Origin: Streptomyces tateyamensis
Lineage (GTDB): Bacteria; Actinomycetota; Actinomycetes; Streptomycetales; Streptomycetaceae
Length of the DNA stretch: 64,000 nt
Assembly: GCF_003205575.1 (NCBI RefSeq)
Contig: NZ_PYBW01000038.1
Coordinates: forward strand, 22,533-86,532
Direction: 5' to 3'
In this document: positions 25,413-34,493 of the stretch, in pieces
Layout of the letters: each line of letters starts with the position of its first letter
Numbering within the stretch: the stretch's first letter is position 1
Program-made: the position numbers and the translations under genes
Notes under the pieces: generated by a model
The model's input: the letters and a program-made list of their open reading frames with translations, nothing else
Told to the model about the DNA's origin: nothing
Databases searched by the model: none

Positions 25413-26534
25413 CTACGCCGGGTAGGCGTGGGTCTCGGCGGCCTTGACGGCGGCCCAGACCGGGGTGCCCGGGGTCAGTTCGAGTTCGGTGGCGGCGCTC
25501 GGGGTCAGGTCGGCGGCCAAGGGCAGCGGGCCGGTCAGTTCGGCCCGGACCAGGTCGCCGTGCAGGTCCAGCCCGGCCACGGTGAGCGGGAAGACGTTGC
25601 GGGCGCTGCCCTGCGGGCGCTCGCGGTGCAGGGTGACCGCGGCGGGCGGGAACGCGGCGAAGGCGGGGCCGGCCACCTGCTCGGCGGTCGCCAGCTCGGT
25701 CCCGTCCGCCAGCACCACCGCGTGGCCGCGCCCGGTGCCGTGGAACAGGTTGAGGCCCACCAGCCGGGCGATGTAGTCCGTGCGCGGGCGCCGGGACACC
25801 TCGGCGGGCGTGCCGGTCTGCACCTCGGCGCCGTCCTCGATCACCACCAGCCGGTCCGCCAGCACCATCGCGTCCAGCGGATCGTGCGTCACCAGCACCG
25901 CGACCGCCTCGAACTCGGCCAGGTGGCGGCGCAGTTGCACCCGCACGTCCAGCCGGGTGCGGGCGTCCAGCGCGGCCAGCGGCTCGTCCAGCAGCAGCAG
26001 CCGGGGCCGCACCGCCAGCGCCCGGGCCAGTGCCACCCGCTGCGCCTGGCCGCCGGAGAGCCGGCCGGGGCGGGCGCCCGCGTGCTCGGCCAGGCCCATC
26101 CGCTCCAGCCAGCCGGCCGCCTCGGCCCGCGACTCGCGCCTGGACCGGCCCCGGCAGCGCAGGCCGAAGGCGACGTTGTCCAGCGCGCTCAGGTGCGGGA
26201 AGAGCAGGTAGTCCTGGAAGACCACGCCCACCGGTCGCCGCTCGGGCGGGGTGTCCAGCCGGGCGGCCGGATCGGCGAGCACCGTGCCGTCCAGGCGCAG
26301 CCGGCCGCCGTCCAGCGGGAGCAGGCCGGCCAGCGCCCGCAGCGCGGTGGACTTGCCCGCGCCGTTGGGGCCGAGCAGCGCGAGCACCTCGCCGGGGGCG
26401 GCGCGCAGGGCGAGGTCGAGGGTGAAGTCGGGTCGGTTCACCCGGAGTTGTGCGTCCAGGCCGTCCCGGCGGTCCCGGCCGTCTTGCTGGTCCTGGTGGT
26501 CCTGGTGGTCCTGGTGGTCCTGAGGGTTCGTCAC
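25413..26534 (-). CDS. modC: Molybdate ABC transporter, ATP-binding protein
   Basis: 373 aa. Walker A GPNGAGKST near residue 57, signature LSGGQAQRVALARAL, Walker B LLLLDEPLAAL and VTHDP. A C-terminal TOBE/molybdopterin-like domain (about 290-365) with RNVFPLTVAGLD binds oxyanion in ModC. The N-terminus carries a microsatellite-like repeat (DHQ repeated, from GGTCCTGGT units at 26488-26519) not expected in the family. GTG at 26534 overlaps the modB stop by four bases. Confidence 0.9.
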   Translation of the reverse strand: MTNPQDHQDHQDHQDQQDGRDRRDGLDAQLRVNRPDFTLDLALRAAPGEVLALLGPNGAGKSTALRALAGLLPLDGGRLRLDGTVLADPAARLDTPPERRPVGVVFQDYLLFPHLSALDNVAFGLRCRGRSRRESRAEAAGWLERMGLAEHAGARPGRLSGGQAQRVALARALAVRPRLLLLDEPLAALDARTRLDVRVQLRRHLAEFEAVAVLVTHDPLDAMVLADRLVVIEDGAEVQTGTPAEVSRRPRTDYIARLVGLNLFHGTGRGHAVVLADGTELATAEQVAGPAFAAFPPAAVTLHRERPQGSARNVFPLTVAGLDLHGDLVRAELTGPLPLAADLTPSAATELELTPGTPVWAAVKAAETHAYPA

Positions 26535-27325
26535 GGTGTCCCCGTCCAGCGTCCGCGCAGCCCGGCCAGTACCGCGATGGAGACGAGCAGCAGCACCAGG
26601 CTGAGCGCGATCGCCGCCGCCGGGTCGTTCTCCATCGCCAGGTAGACCGCCAGCGGCATGGTCTGGGTGCGGCCGGGGAAGTTCCCGGCGAAGGTGATGG
26701 TGGCGCCGAACTCGCCCAGCGCCCGGGCCCAGGCCAGTACCGCGCCGGCCGCCACCCCGGGGGCCACCAGCGGCAGCGTCACCCGCCGGAAGGCCGTCAG
26801 CCGGGAGGCGCCCAGAGTGGCCGCCGCCTCCTCGTACCGCGGGTCGGCCGCCCGCAGCGCGCCCTCGACGCTGATCACCAGGAACGGCATCGCCACGAAC
26901 GCCTCGGCCACCACCACGCCGGCGGTGGTGAAGGGCAGCGTGAGCCCGAAGGCCGAGTCCAGCCAGCGGCCCACGATCCCGTTGCGCCCCAGCACCAGCA
27001 GCAGCGCCACCCCGCCGACCACCGGTGGCAGTACCAGCGGCAGCGTCACCAGGGCCCGCACCAGCCGCTGCCCGGGGAACCGGGTGCGGGCCAGCAGCCA
27101 GGCCAGCGGCACCCCCAGCACCAGCGAGACCGCCGTGGCGCTGGTCGCACAGACCAGCGAGAGCCGCAGCGCCTCCCAGACCTGATCGCCCGCCAGCTGC
27201 GCCGGCAGCTCCCGCCAGGGTGCCCGGACCAGCAGGCCGACCAGCGGGAGGTCCAGGAAGAGCAGCCCGAGCAGGGCCGGCAGCAGCAGCGCTGCCGGTG
27301 CGGTCCGGGAGGCGCGCCGCATCAC
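26531..27325 (-). CDS. modB: Molybdate ABC transporter, permease
   Basis: 264 aa with about six hydrophobic segments. The permease signature EEAAATLGASRLTAFRRVTL and the ModB phrase ARALGEFGATITFAGNFPG near residue 210 identify it firmly. GTG at 27325 overlaps the modA stop (GTGA); ATG at 27322 is equally possible. Confidence 0.93.
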   Translation of the reverse strand: MMRRASRTAPAALLLPALLGLLFLDLPLVGLLVRAPWRELPAQLAGDQVWEALRLSLVCATSATAVSLVLGVPLAWLLARTRFPGQRLVRALVTLPLVLPPVVGGVALLLVLGRNGIVGRWLDSAFGLTLPFTTAGVVVAEAFVAMPFLVISVEGALRAADPRYEEAAATLGASRLTAFRRVTLPLVAPGVAAGAVLAWARALGEFGATITFAGNFPGRTQTMPLAVYLAMENDPAAAIALSLVLLLVSIAVLAGLRGRWTGTP

Positions 27326-28227
27326 GCGGAGGGGGAGGCGGCGGGGGAGGGGGAGCCGGAAGCGGCGGGGGAGGGGGAGCCGGCGGCTGCGGCTGCCGGC
27401 GCCTTGAAGCCGGCCGCGGTCAGCACCGCCATGCCCTCCGGCGACTCCACGTACGCGACGAAGGCCTTGGCGGCCGCCGAGTTGGGCGCCTTGGCCAGGT
27501 CGGCGATCGGGTAGTCGTTGACGGCCTTGGCGGCCTCGGGGAAGTCCACCCCGTCGATCTTTCCGGCGTCGGCCTTGACGTCGGTCTGGTAGACGATCGA
27601 GGCGTCGACCTCACCGAGCTCGACCTTGGTCAGCGCGCCCTTGACGTCCTGCTCCTGGGTGACCGGGGTGACCGAGACCCCGGCCGCCTTCAGCGCGGTC
27701 TGGGCGGCCGCGCCGCACGGCACCTGCGCAGCGCACAGCGCCACCTTCACGCCGGAGGCGGCCAGGTCCTTGAGCGAGGAGATGTGCTTCGGGTTGCCCT
27801 TGGGGACCGCGATCTCCAGCGTGTTGCGGACGAAGACGGCGGGGTCGCTCGCGGTGCCCTTGGCGTCGGTCACGGTCTTCATGGTGGCGGGGGAGGCGGC
27901 GGCGAACACGTCGGCGGGCGCGCCGCCGACGATCGACTGGGCCAGCGCAGAGCTGCCGCCGAAGTTGAACTTCACCGAGGTGCCCGGGTGGGCGGCCTCG
28001 AACTTCTTGCCGAGCTCGGTGAAGGTGCCCTGCAGCGAGGCGGCGGCGAACACGGTGACCGTGCCGGACAGGGCCGGCTGGGAGGCGCCGGTGCTCGGCG
28101 AGCCCGCGGCGCTCGCGCCGGTGGAGCTGCTGCTGGAGCAGGCGGCCAGGCCGGCGGCCAGGGCCAGCGCGGCCAGTGCGGCGGCGGTGCGGGTCCGGGC
28201 GCGGCTGCGGGTCAGGGTGGTGGTCAT
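27322..28227 (-). CDS. modA: Molybdate ABC transporter, substrate-binding lipoprotein
   Basis: 301 aa. Signal with lipobox LAAC near residue 30, Ser-rich linker, then the ModA core: TVTVFAAASLQGTFTELGKK, FNFGGSSALAQSI (anion-binding Ser residues) and GAPADVFAAAS. The C-terminus has an added Ser/Pro/Ala tail of about 25 residues with repeated GSPSPAAS, unusual for ModA. ATG at 28227 follows AGGAGGGG. It delivers molybdate or tungstate for the molybdenum cofactor. A TATGAT box on the minus strand near 28365 may be the -10 of this operon. Confidence 0.93.
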   Translation of the reverse strand: MTTTLTRSRARTRTAAALAALALAAGLAACSSSSSTGASAAGSPSTGASQPALSGTVTVFAAASLQGTFTELGKKFEAAHPGTSVKFNFGGSSALAQSIVGGAPADVFAAASPATMKTVTDAKGTASDPAVFVRNTLEIAVPKGNPKHISSLKDLAASGVKVALCAAQVPCGAAAQTALKAAGVSVTPVTQEQDVKGALTKVELGEVDASIVYQTDVKADAGKIDGVDFPEAAKAVNDYPIADLAKAPNSAAAKAFVAYVESPEGMAVLTAAGFKAPAAAAAGSPSPAASGSPSPAASPSA

Positions 28228-28536
28228 CTGCGATTCCCCTCCTGCCGGGCCCCAGGGGCGCGGCGGTGCGGTCAGGTGCGGGCCGGTCCGCCGCGCGACG
28301 CGGCGGAAGAGGGCGACCCTCGCGCCGGCCGGCACAGTCGCAACTGCTGGCGCATTGGCGATCATAGTGCCGCAAATGCAAGCCCCGATACCCTCGTGGC
28401 ATCGCACAGGAGCAGGGTGTCCCGACCCCGGGGCGGACTGTGCGATGCGTCGGAAAACCCCTGGCCGGAGCGGGGGCGGCAGCGGCACAGTGGGGGCTCA
28501 CCGCAGGACCGAGAGGGAACGAAGGGGGGCCGTGGG

Positions 28537-29604
28537 ATGTCCACGTTGCGGGTCACCGCCGAACAGCTGACCGTGCTCGACCATCCGAACGCCGACGCGC
28601 TGGAGCTGGCCCAGGTCGGCCTGTACCGCGCGGTGGTCGCCAAGGGCGCCTACCGGAGCGGGGAGTACGCGGTGTACATCCCCGAGCAGGCGGTGCTCCC
28701 GGCCGGGCTGATCGAGGAGCTCGGGCTGACCGGGCGGCTGGCGGGCGCGGAGGCCAACCGGGTCAAGGCGGTCCGGCTGCGCGGAGAGCTCTCCCAGGGC
28801 CTGGTCTGCCGCCCGCGCGCGCTGGCCGGGGTGGACCTGGCGGCGGCCGCCGAGCAGGGCGAGGACTTCGCCGAGCGACTGGGTATCACCAAGTGGCGCC
28901 CGCCGATCCCGACCGCGATGAACGGCGACGTGGAGTCCGCGCCCGACCTGCTGCCGTGGGTGGACATCGAGAACCTGCAGCGGTTCCCCGGCATCTTCGA
29001 GCCCGGCGAGCCGGTGGTGCTGACGGAGAAGGTGCACGGCTCCTGCTGCCTGGTCACCTACCACGCGGTCAGCGGGCAGCTGCAGGTCTCCTCCAAGGGC
29101 ATCGGGGCCCAGCACCTCGCGCTGCGCGAGGACCCGCGCAACGTCTACTGGCGCGCGGTGCGGGCGCACGGCGTGGCCGAGGTGGCCGCCCGGCTGGCCG
29201 AGCGGCTGGGGGCGGAGCGGGTCGGTCTCTTCGGCGAGGTCTTCGGGGCGGGGGTGCAGGATCTGGACTACGGGAGTTCGGCCCGCACCGAACTGCCCGG
29301 CTACGCGGTCTTCGACGTCTCGGCGGTGATCGACGGCCAACTGCACTGGCTCCCGGCGGCCGAACTGCTGGCGGGCGAGCTGCCGCTGGTCCCCGAGCTG
29401 TGGCGCGGGCCGTTCGACACCGAGACGGTGTTCGCGCACGCCACCGGTCGCGAGACCCTCTCCGGCCGCGCCGTGCACCTGCGCGAAGGCGTCGTGATCC
29501 GCCCGGTGACGGAGCGCCACAGCCCCGTCCTCGGCGGCCGCGCGATCGCCAAGGCGGTCAGCCCGGCCTACCTGACCAGGAAGGGCGGCACGGAGTACGA
29601 GTGA
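28537..29604 (+). CDS. ATP-dependent RNA ligase (DraRnl/Rnl5-like)
   Basis: 355 aa. The nucleotidyltransferase motifs are complete: motif I EKVHGS with the lysine nucleophile at residue 165, motif III GLFGEVFG, motif IV EGVVIRP near residue 310 and motif V AKAVSPAYL. The N-terminal 130 residues (VTAEQLTVLDHPNADALELA) form an OB-like domain, the domain order of the Deinococcus RNA ligase rather than T4 Rnl2. It would seal 3'-OH/5'-phosphate nicks in RNA or mixed duplexes. No polynucleotide kinase, RtcB or toxin gene is nearby, so the target is open. ATG at 28537. Confidence 0.85.
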   Translation: MSTLRVTAEQLTVLDHPNADALELAQVGLYRAVVAKGAYRSGEYAVYIPEQAVLPAGLIEELGLTGRLAGAEANRVKAVRLRGELSQGLVCRPRALAGVDLAAAAEQGEDFAERLGITKWRPPIPTAMNGDVESAPDLLPWVDIENLQRFPGIFEPGEPVVLTEKVHGSCCLVTYHAVSGQLQVSSKGIGAQHLALREDPRNVYWRAVRAHGVAEVAARLAERLGAERVGLFGEVFGAGVQDLDYGSSARTELPGYAVFDVSAVIDGQLHWLPAAELLAGELPLVPELWRGPFDTETVFAHATGRETLSGRAVHLREGVVIRPVTERHSPVLGGRAIAKAVSPAYLTRKGGTEYE

Positions 29605-29728
29605 CCGGACCGGCCCCGTTGACCGGCCCGGCCGCCTGACCGGTACCGCCGGTGGCGTTCGCGTGCTTGGCGTAGTGGCGTGACGTGGCGTCAGGCGGCC
29701 TCGGGGAACGGGCCGTACGCTGACAAAT

Positions 29729-30736
29729 ATGATCACCTCCGGTACGTACGAGCAGCGGCGACCCGTCGATTCCTCGGGCGGGCCCGACTGGAGCGCACTG
29801 CTGGCGGACTACCGGCGGACCAGGGCCGAGGCGTTCGCGCGGGGTGGCGAGCGGGTGGCCGCGGAGCAGGTGGCCGCGCTCGGGCACATGGTGGCGCTGG
29901 GCGCGCCCGCCCCGATCGCGGCCGCGCTGTTCGATCCGGCGGCCGGCCCCGGTGCGGCCGCCGGGGAGCAGGACAACTGGGTCGGCCCGCTCTGGGAGGT
30001 ACTGGCGGTCCGTCACCTCTGGCGCGAGCTGGCCGCGCTGCCGATCGCCGGGCCGGTGCGCACCCTGGTCGCGCACACCCGGGTGCTGCTCGGCGAGGAC
30101 CTGGCCGGCGAGCGCCTCGCGGCGGCGCCGCCGGTGCTGCACCCGTGGGAGCAGGCCGGCTGGGAGGTCGGCGACCGGGTCACCGAGTACCGGGCGGGCG
30201 GGGCGGCGGCCACCCCGCACTTCCCGCTGCCGGAGAGCCGCGAGGGCCTGACGCCGGTGGCGCTGCCGCCGGCGGTCCCGCCGACGGTGGCGGGCTGGCC
30301 GGCCACCGCCGCACTCGGCGGGCTGTGCGAATGGGTGTCGGCCCGCTGCGTGCGGGGCACGGCGGCCGAGGCGGCGGCGCTGTTCGCTGCCGCGGAGTCC
30401 GTCGGCGAGCCTGGTGGGCCGCCCGGCGGGTCGGTCACCGGTGGGTACCTGCCGTTCGCCGCCGCCTATCCCGCGCTGGTCCGGGCGGGTTCGGGGGCGG
30501 GCGCCTACGGCCGTTCGGGCGGCGCCGCGCGCGGCCGGGTCAGGGTGTGGCGGGCGCTGGCCGCGATGGCGGATCCGTCGGGGGAGTGCAGCCCGGCGGA
30601 GGTGGACGCGCTGGTGGCCCGGATGCGCTGCTACACCTGGTGCGCGCCGGCCGACGAGGTCTGGTACCTGCACCTCGCGCTGGAGGACCCGGCCACCGGG
30701 CTGGCCTGGGCGGTGAGCGGCTCGGACTACGACTGA
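29729..30736 (+). CDS. Conserved protein of unknown function
   Basis: 335 aa, soluble, Ala-rich, with typical codon use. Helical first half (LADYRRTRAEAFARGGERVA), a Pro-rich middle (LPPAVPPTVAGWP), and a conserved-looking end (RCYTWCAPADEVWYLHLAL) with two Cys close together. No known motif is recognised. ATG at 29729 has no Shine-Dalgarno; an AT-rich GACAAAT precedes it, so a leaderless transcript is possible. The end overlaps the convergent small gene by ten bases. Confidence 0.75.
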   Translation: MITSGTYEQRRPVDSSGGPDWSALLADYRRTRAEAFARGGERVAAEQVAALGHMVALGAPAPIAAALFDPAAGPGAAAGEQDNWVGPLWEVLAVRHLWRELAALPIAGPVRTLVAHTRVLLGEDLAGERLAAAPPVLHPWEQAGWEVGDRVTEYRAGGAAATPHFPLPESREGLTPVALPPAVPPTVAGWPATAALGGLCEWVSARCVRGTAAEAAALFAAAESVGEPGGPPGGSVTGGYLPFAAAYPALVRAGSGAGAYGRSGGAARGRVRVWRALAAMADPSGECSPAEVDALVARMRCYTWCAPADEVWYLHLALEDPATGLAWAVSGSDYD

Positions 30737-30927
30737 CGGGGGCGGGTCCGGGTGCCGAGCGGGGCGGCCGGGGCGGCGTCTGACGAGGTGCCGGCCCGGG
30801 TGACCAGCACCCACAGGCGGCGCAGCGCGCGGCCGAGCGGCAGCGGGTCGGCGCGGCGGGTCTCGTGCTGGTGCTGCCAGGCGCGTTCGGTGCGGTCGGT
30901 GACGGGGTGGGTCGGTCGCAGGTTCAT
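30727..30927 (-). CDS. Small basic protein of unknown function
   Basis: 66 aa starting MNLRPTHPVTDRTERAWQHQ, rich in Arg, His and Pro. ATG at 30927 follows GGAAGAG. Codon use is coding-like, with no signal peptide. Converges with the preceding gene. Function unknown; it may be a conserved streptomycete small protein. Confidence 0.5.
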   Translation of the reverse strand: MNLRPTHPVTDRTERAWQHQHETRRADPLPLGRALRRLWVLVTRAGTSSDAAPAAPLGTRTRPRQS

Positions 30928-31052
30928 CGGCTCTTCCGATCGTCGGGCCACTGCTGTCAGAGTGGCCGGTTGATGGTGCGTCGGGACAGGGCCAATCCGG
31001 GACAGGTGGACTGGTCCGCTGCCCGCTCACCACGCTCACGTACGCTCGGCGC

Positions 31053-31748
31053 ATGCTGAAGGGTGTGATGTTCGACTTCTCCGGCACGCTGCTGCGGATC
31101 GAGTCGACCGAGCAGTGGCTGGACGGAGCGCTCGCGGAGCGCGGGTTGGTGCTGGCCGACGCGGAGCGGGCCGAGCTGGTGCGGCGGTTGGAGTGGTTCG
31201 GCGCGCTGCCCGGCGGGGTGGCCCCGAGCGAGGTGCCGGCCGGGCTCGCCGAGCTGGTGGACACCCGGGACCTCACCCCCGAGCTGCACCGCGCCGCGTA
31301 CACCGGGCTGACCCGGGCGGCCGGACTCCCCGAGGGGCTGACGGCGGACCAGCTGTACGACCGTCACATGAGCACCACTGCCTGGGCGCCGTACCCGGAC
31401 GCGGAGCCGACGCTGCGCGAGCTGCGCCGCCGCGGGATCCCGGTGGCCGTGGTCAGCAACATCGGCTGGGACCTGCGGCCGGTCTTCCGCGCGCACGGGC
31501 TCGACCCGCTGGTGGACGCCTACCTGCTCTCCTACGAGCTGGGCGCCCAGAAGCCCGACCCGCGGATCTTCCGGGCCGGCTGCGAGGCGCTGGGCCTGGC
31601 CCCGCAGGACGTGCTGATGGTCGGCGACCACCTGGCGGCCGACGGCGGCGCCACGGCCCTGGGCTGCACCTTCCACCAGGTCCCCCACCTGCCGGTGGCC
31701 GCCCGTCCGGCGGCGCTGACCCCGGTCCTGGACCTGGTCGGGTTCTGA
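31053..31748 (+). CDS. HAD-family hydrolase
   Basis: 231 aa haloacid-dehalogenase-like phosphatase. Motif I MFDFSGTLL has Ser in place of the usual second Asp's neighbour (DFSGT rather than DxDGT), motif II is VVSNIGW, motif III Lys is in GAQKPDPRIF and motif IV is MVGDHLAADGG. The second nucleophile-loop Asp is thus replaced by Ser, a variant seen in some HAD groups and likely to alter activity. Substrate unknown. Confidence 0.85.
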   Translation: MLKGVMFDFSGTLLRIESTEQWLDGALAERGLVLADAERAELVRRLEWFGALPGGVAPSEVPAGLAELVDTRDLTPELHRAAYTGLTRAAGLPEGLTADQLYDRHMSTTAWAPYPDAEPTLRELRRRGIPVAVVSNIGWDLRPVFRAHGLDPLVDAYLLSYELGAQKPDPRIFRAGCEALGLAPQDVLMVGDHLAADGGATALGCTFHQVPHLPVAARPAALTPVLDLVGF

Positions 31749-31816
31749 CGCCCGGTCAGGACGCGGCCGGGGAAAACGGGTGGTGTCCGGCAGGCTGCCT
31801 GTGTTAGCAAGGTGAC

Positions 31817-32350
31817 ATGCTCCAAGGCACCCACCTCACCCTCCGGGCCCGCCAAGAGGCCGACGTCCCCGTGCTCCACGCCGAGCTGTACGAGGACGTG
31901 CTGACCCGCTCGCGTGGCGACACCAGGCCCTGGCGGCCGATCCCGCCCGGCTCGCCGCACTCGCCGTACGCGGTGGGGGAGCCGACCGACGACGCGGCGC
32001 CGTTCTCCGTGGTGGAGACCGCCTCCGGGGAACTGGTCGGGGCGGCCCTGCTCTGGGGCATCGACAGCCACAACCGCTCGGGCCACCTGGGCCTGTCGCT
32101 GCGCCCCGGCTTTCGCGGCCGCGGGTACGGGGCGGACCTGGTGCGGGTGCTGTGCCGCTACGGCTTCGCGGTGCGCGGCCTGCACCGGCTCCAGGTGGAG
32201 ACGCTGGCGGACAACGAGCCGATGCTGCGGGCCGCCGCGCAGGCCGGCTTCACCGTCGAGGGCAGGGCGCGCAGTGCGGCCTGGGTGTGCGGCGAGTGGC
32301 TGGACGTGGTGATGCTCGGCCTGCTCGCCGAGGAGTGGCGCCGGCAGTAG
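31817..32350 (+). CDS. GNAT acetyltransferase, RimJ/RimL type
   Basis: 177 aa. Begins LQGTHLTLRARQEADVPVL, has the acetyl-CoA loop PGFRGRGYGADLVRVLCRY and the RimL-type end LHRLQVETLADNEPML. Predicted to acetylate an amino group on a small molecule or protein N-terminus. It follows the HAD gene by 68 bases. Confidence 0.85.
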   Translation: MLQGTHLTLRARQEADVPVLHAELYEDVLTRSRGDTRPWRPIPPGSPHSPYAVGEPTDDAAPFSVVETASGELVGAALLWGIDSHNRSGHLGLSLRPGFRGRGYGADLVRVLCRYGFAVRGLHRLQVETLADNEPMLRAAAQAGFTVEGRARSAAWVCGEWLDVVMLGLLAEEWRRQ

Positions 32351-32388
32351 CCGCCGGCCCGGCCGGGGCGCGATCCGAGAACCGCGTC

Positions 32389-33015
32389 CTAGCTCGTCGT
32401 CCGGCGGGCCACGGCCAGGAAGCGGTCCGACTCGTCCAGGTACTGCTCCAAGGACCACCCGGCGCTCGTCAGGGTCGCTGTCAGCCGCGGGCGGGCCGCC
32501 AGGTCGGTGGGTGCGAGGGTGCGCCCGTGCCGGGCCGCCAGGGCCGCCCGCCCGGTGGGCAGGAACAGCGCCAGCCGGCCGCCCGGCCGGGTGACCCGGG
32601 CCAGCTCGCCCAGGTCCGCCGCGGGGTGGCGCAGGTGCGAGAGCAGCCCGGCGCCGAGGACGGCGTCCACCGCGCCGGTGCGCAGGGGCAGTTGCCCGCA
32701 GTCGCCCAGCAGCAGGGTGGCGACCGCGGCCCGGCCCGCCGAGACCGCCTCGCGCAGCATCTCCGGGGTCAGGTCCACCCCCAGCACCACGCCCTCGGCG
32801 CCCACCGCCTGACGGAGCACCGGCAGAGCCCGGCCCGTCCCGCAACCCGCGTCCAGCACCGACTGGCCGGGGAGCAGCCCCAGTTCGGCCACCGCGGCGG
32901 CGAACTTCGGCCCGTCCTCGGGGAACCTGCGCTCCCACTCGCCGGCCCGGGCCGCGAAGAACTCCCGGGTGCGGGCGTGGTCGGCGTGGTCCGCGTGGTC
33001 CCGGGCGTCGGTCAT
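32389..33015 (-). CDS. Class I SAM-dependent methyltransferase
   Basis: 208 aa. SAM-binding motif I SVLDAGCGTGRALPVL near residue 52, then the acidic VLGVDLTPEML, motif II LLGDCGQLPLRTGAVDAVL and post-motif ARVTRPGGRLALF. The N-terminus repeats DHADHADHA. No associated pathway is visible; target unknown. Confidence 0.85.
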   Translation of the reverse strand: MTDARDHADHADHARTREFFAARAGEWERRFPEDGPKFAAAVAELGLLPGQSVLDAGCGTGRALPVLRQAVGAEGVVLGVDLTPEMLREAVSAGRAAVATLLLGDCGQLPLRTGAVDAVLGAGLLSHLRHPAADLGELARVTRPGGRLALFLPTGRAALAARHGRTLAPTDLAARPRLTATLTSAGWSLEQYLDESDRFLAVARRTTS

Positions 33016-33091
33016 GGCCGCAGGGTACCCGTGACCCGAGCCGCCGCGTGTCGTTGAACCCGTCGGGAGCGGCAGCGCGCCCGCCATAAAC

Positions 33092-33110
33092 TAAGGTTAG
33101 GCTAACCTAA
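33092..33110 (+). promoter_or_regulatory. Iron box (DmdR1/IdeR operator)
   Basis: TAAGGTTAGGCTAACCTAA differs at one position from the 19-bp streptomycete iron box consensus, and is centred 25 bases before the aminotransferase start. It predicts iron-dependent repression of dat-ddc by a DtxR-family regulator. Confidence 0.9.
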
Positions 33111-33125
33111 CTTTAGGAGTTGGTT

Positions 33126-34493
33126 GTGTCCCTCATTGCCGACCTCGCCGAGCCGGCGCCGACCCCGGGCACCGCGATCCTGCGCCGGCAGCGGGTCCGC
33201 GAGTCCGCGGCCCGCACCTACGCCCGCTCGTTCCCGATCGTCCCGGTCCGGGCCCACGGGATGACGGTCGAAGGCGCCGACGGCCGCCGGTACCTGGACT
33301 GCCTGTCCGGTGCGGGCACCCTGGCGCTGGGCCACAACCACCCCGTCGTGCTGGCCGCGATCCGCCGCACCCTGGACAGCGGCGCGCCGCTGCACCTGCT
33401 GGACCTGGCCACCGCCGAGAAGGACGACTTCACCACCGCGCTGCTGGAGAGCCTGCCCGCCGAGTTCGCGGCCCGGGCCCGGGTGCACTTCTGCGGGCCG
33501 GCCGGCACCGACGCGGTGGAGGCCGCGCTCAAGCTGATGCAGACCGCCACCGGCCGGCGCGGCACCCTCGCCTTCACCGGCGCCTACCACGGGATGACCG
33601 CCGGCGCCCTGGCGGTGACCGGCAACGTGGCGGTCAAGGAGCCGCTGCCCAGCGGCGGCGAGGTGACCCGGCTGCCCTACCCGTACTCCTACCGCTGCCC
33701 CTTCGGGCTCGGCGGCCCGGCCGGCGAGCGACTGGCCGCGGTCTACACCGAACGCCTCCTTGACGACCCGTCAGGAGGGGTGGTGCGCCCGGCCGCGATG
33801 ATCCTGGAGGCGGTGCAGGGCGAGGGCGGCGCGGTGCCGGCGCCGGACGGGTGGCTGCGTGAGATGCGCCGGATCACCGCCGAGCGCGGCATCCCGCTGA
33901 TCGTGGACGAGGTGCAGACCGGCGTCGGGCGCACCGGGGCGATGTGGGCGGTGCAGCACAGCGGCATCGTGCCGGACGCGATGGTGCTCTCCAAGGCGAT
34001 CGGCGGCAGCCTGCCGCTGGCGGTGGTGGTCTACCGGGAGGAATACGACGGCTGGCGGCCCGGCGCGCACACCGGGACCTTCCGGGGCAACACGCTGGCC
34101 ATGGCGGCGGGTGCGGCCACCCTGCGGTACGTGGCCGAGCACCGGCTGGCCGACCGGGCCGAGCAGGTGGGGCGCTTCCTGGTCAGGGAGTTGACGGCCC
34201 TGCAGACCCGGCTGCCGGTGATCGGGGAGGTGCGCGGGCGCGGGCTGATGATCGGCGTCGAACTGGTGGACGCGGCGGCCGAGCTGGACGCCTGCGGGGC
34301 CCGGCCGGCCGATCCGGCGCTCGGGCTGCGGGTGCGCGAGGCGTGCCTGGAGCGCGGGCTGATCGTCGAACTGGGCGGGCGGCACGACGCGGTGCTGCGC
34401 CTGCTGCCCCCGCTGACCATCAGCGACGAGCAGGCCGGCGCGGTGGTCGAGCGGCTGGCCGAGGCCGTCGAGGCTGCGAGCGAGCCCCGGTGA
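33126..34493 (+). CDS. dat: Diaminobutyrate-2-oxoglutarate aminotransferase
   Basis: 455-aa class III PLP aminotransferase that makes L-2,4-diaminobutyrate from aspartate semialdehyde, using glutamate. Visible are CLSGAGTLALGHNHPVV, the PLP phosphate-binding GPAGTDAVEAALKLMQTATG region, the Asp of VDEVQTGVGRTG, the Schiff-base Lys in LSKAIGGSLP and the C-terminal RLLPPLTIS. GTG at 33126 follows AGGAG by a normal spacing; TTG at 33120 is too close. It overlaps ddc by four bases and lies behind an iron box, so siderophore-related diamine supply is the likely role. Confidence 0.9.
   Translation: MSLIADLAEPAPTPGTAILRRQRVRESAARTYARSFPIVPVRAHGMTVEGADGRRYLDCLSGAGTLALGHNHPVVLAAIRRTLDSGAPLHLLDLATAEKDDFTTALLESLPAEFAARARVHFCGPAGTDAVEAALKLMQTATGRRGTLAFTGAYHGMTAGALAVTGNVAVKEPLPSGGEVTRLPYPYSYRCPFGLGGPAGERLAAVYTERLLDDPSGGVVRPAAMILEAVQGEGGAVPAPDGWLREMRRITAERGIPLIVDEVQTGVGRTGAMWAVQHSGIVPDAMVLSKAIGGSLPLAVVVYREEYDGWRPGAHTGTFRGNTLAMAAGAATLRYVAEHRLADRAEQVGRFLVRELTALQTRLPVIGEVRGRGLMIGVELVDAAAELDACGARPADPALGLRVREACLERGLIVELGGRHDAVLRLLPPLTISDEQAGAVVERLAEAVEAASEPR

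Noticed and set aside
33760..33785. Inverted repeat TCCTTGACG/CGTCAGGA inside dat
   Set aside because: Lies in well-conserved coding sequence and shows no link to a start or stop; probably chance.
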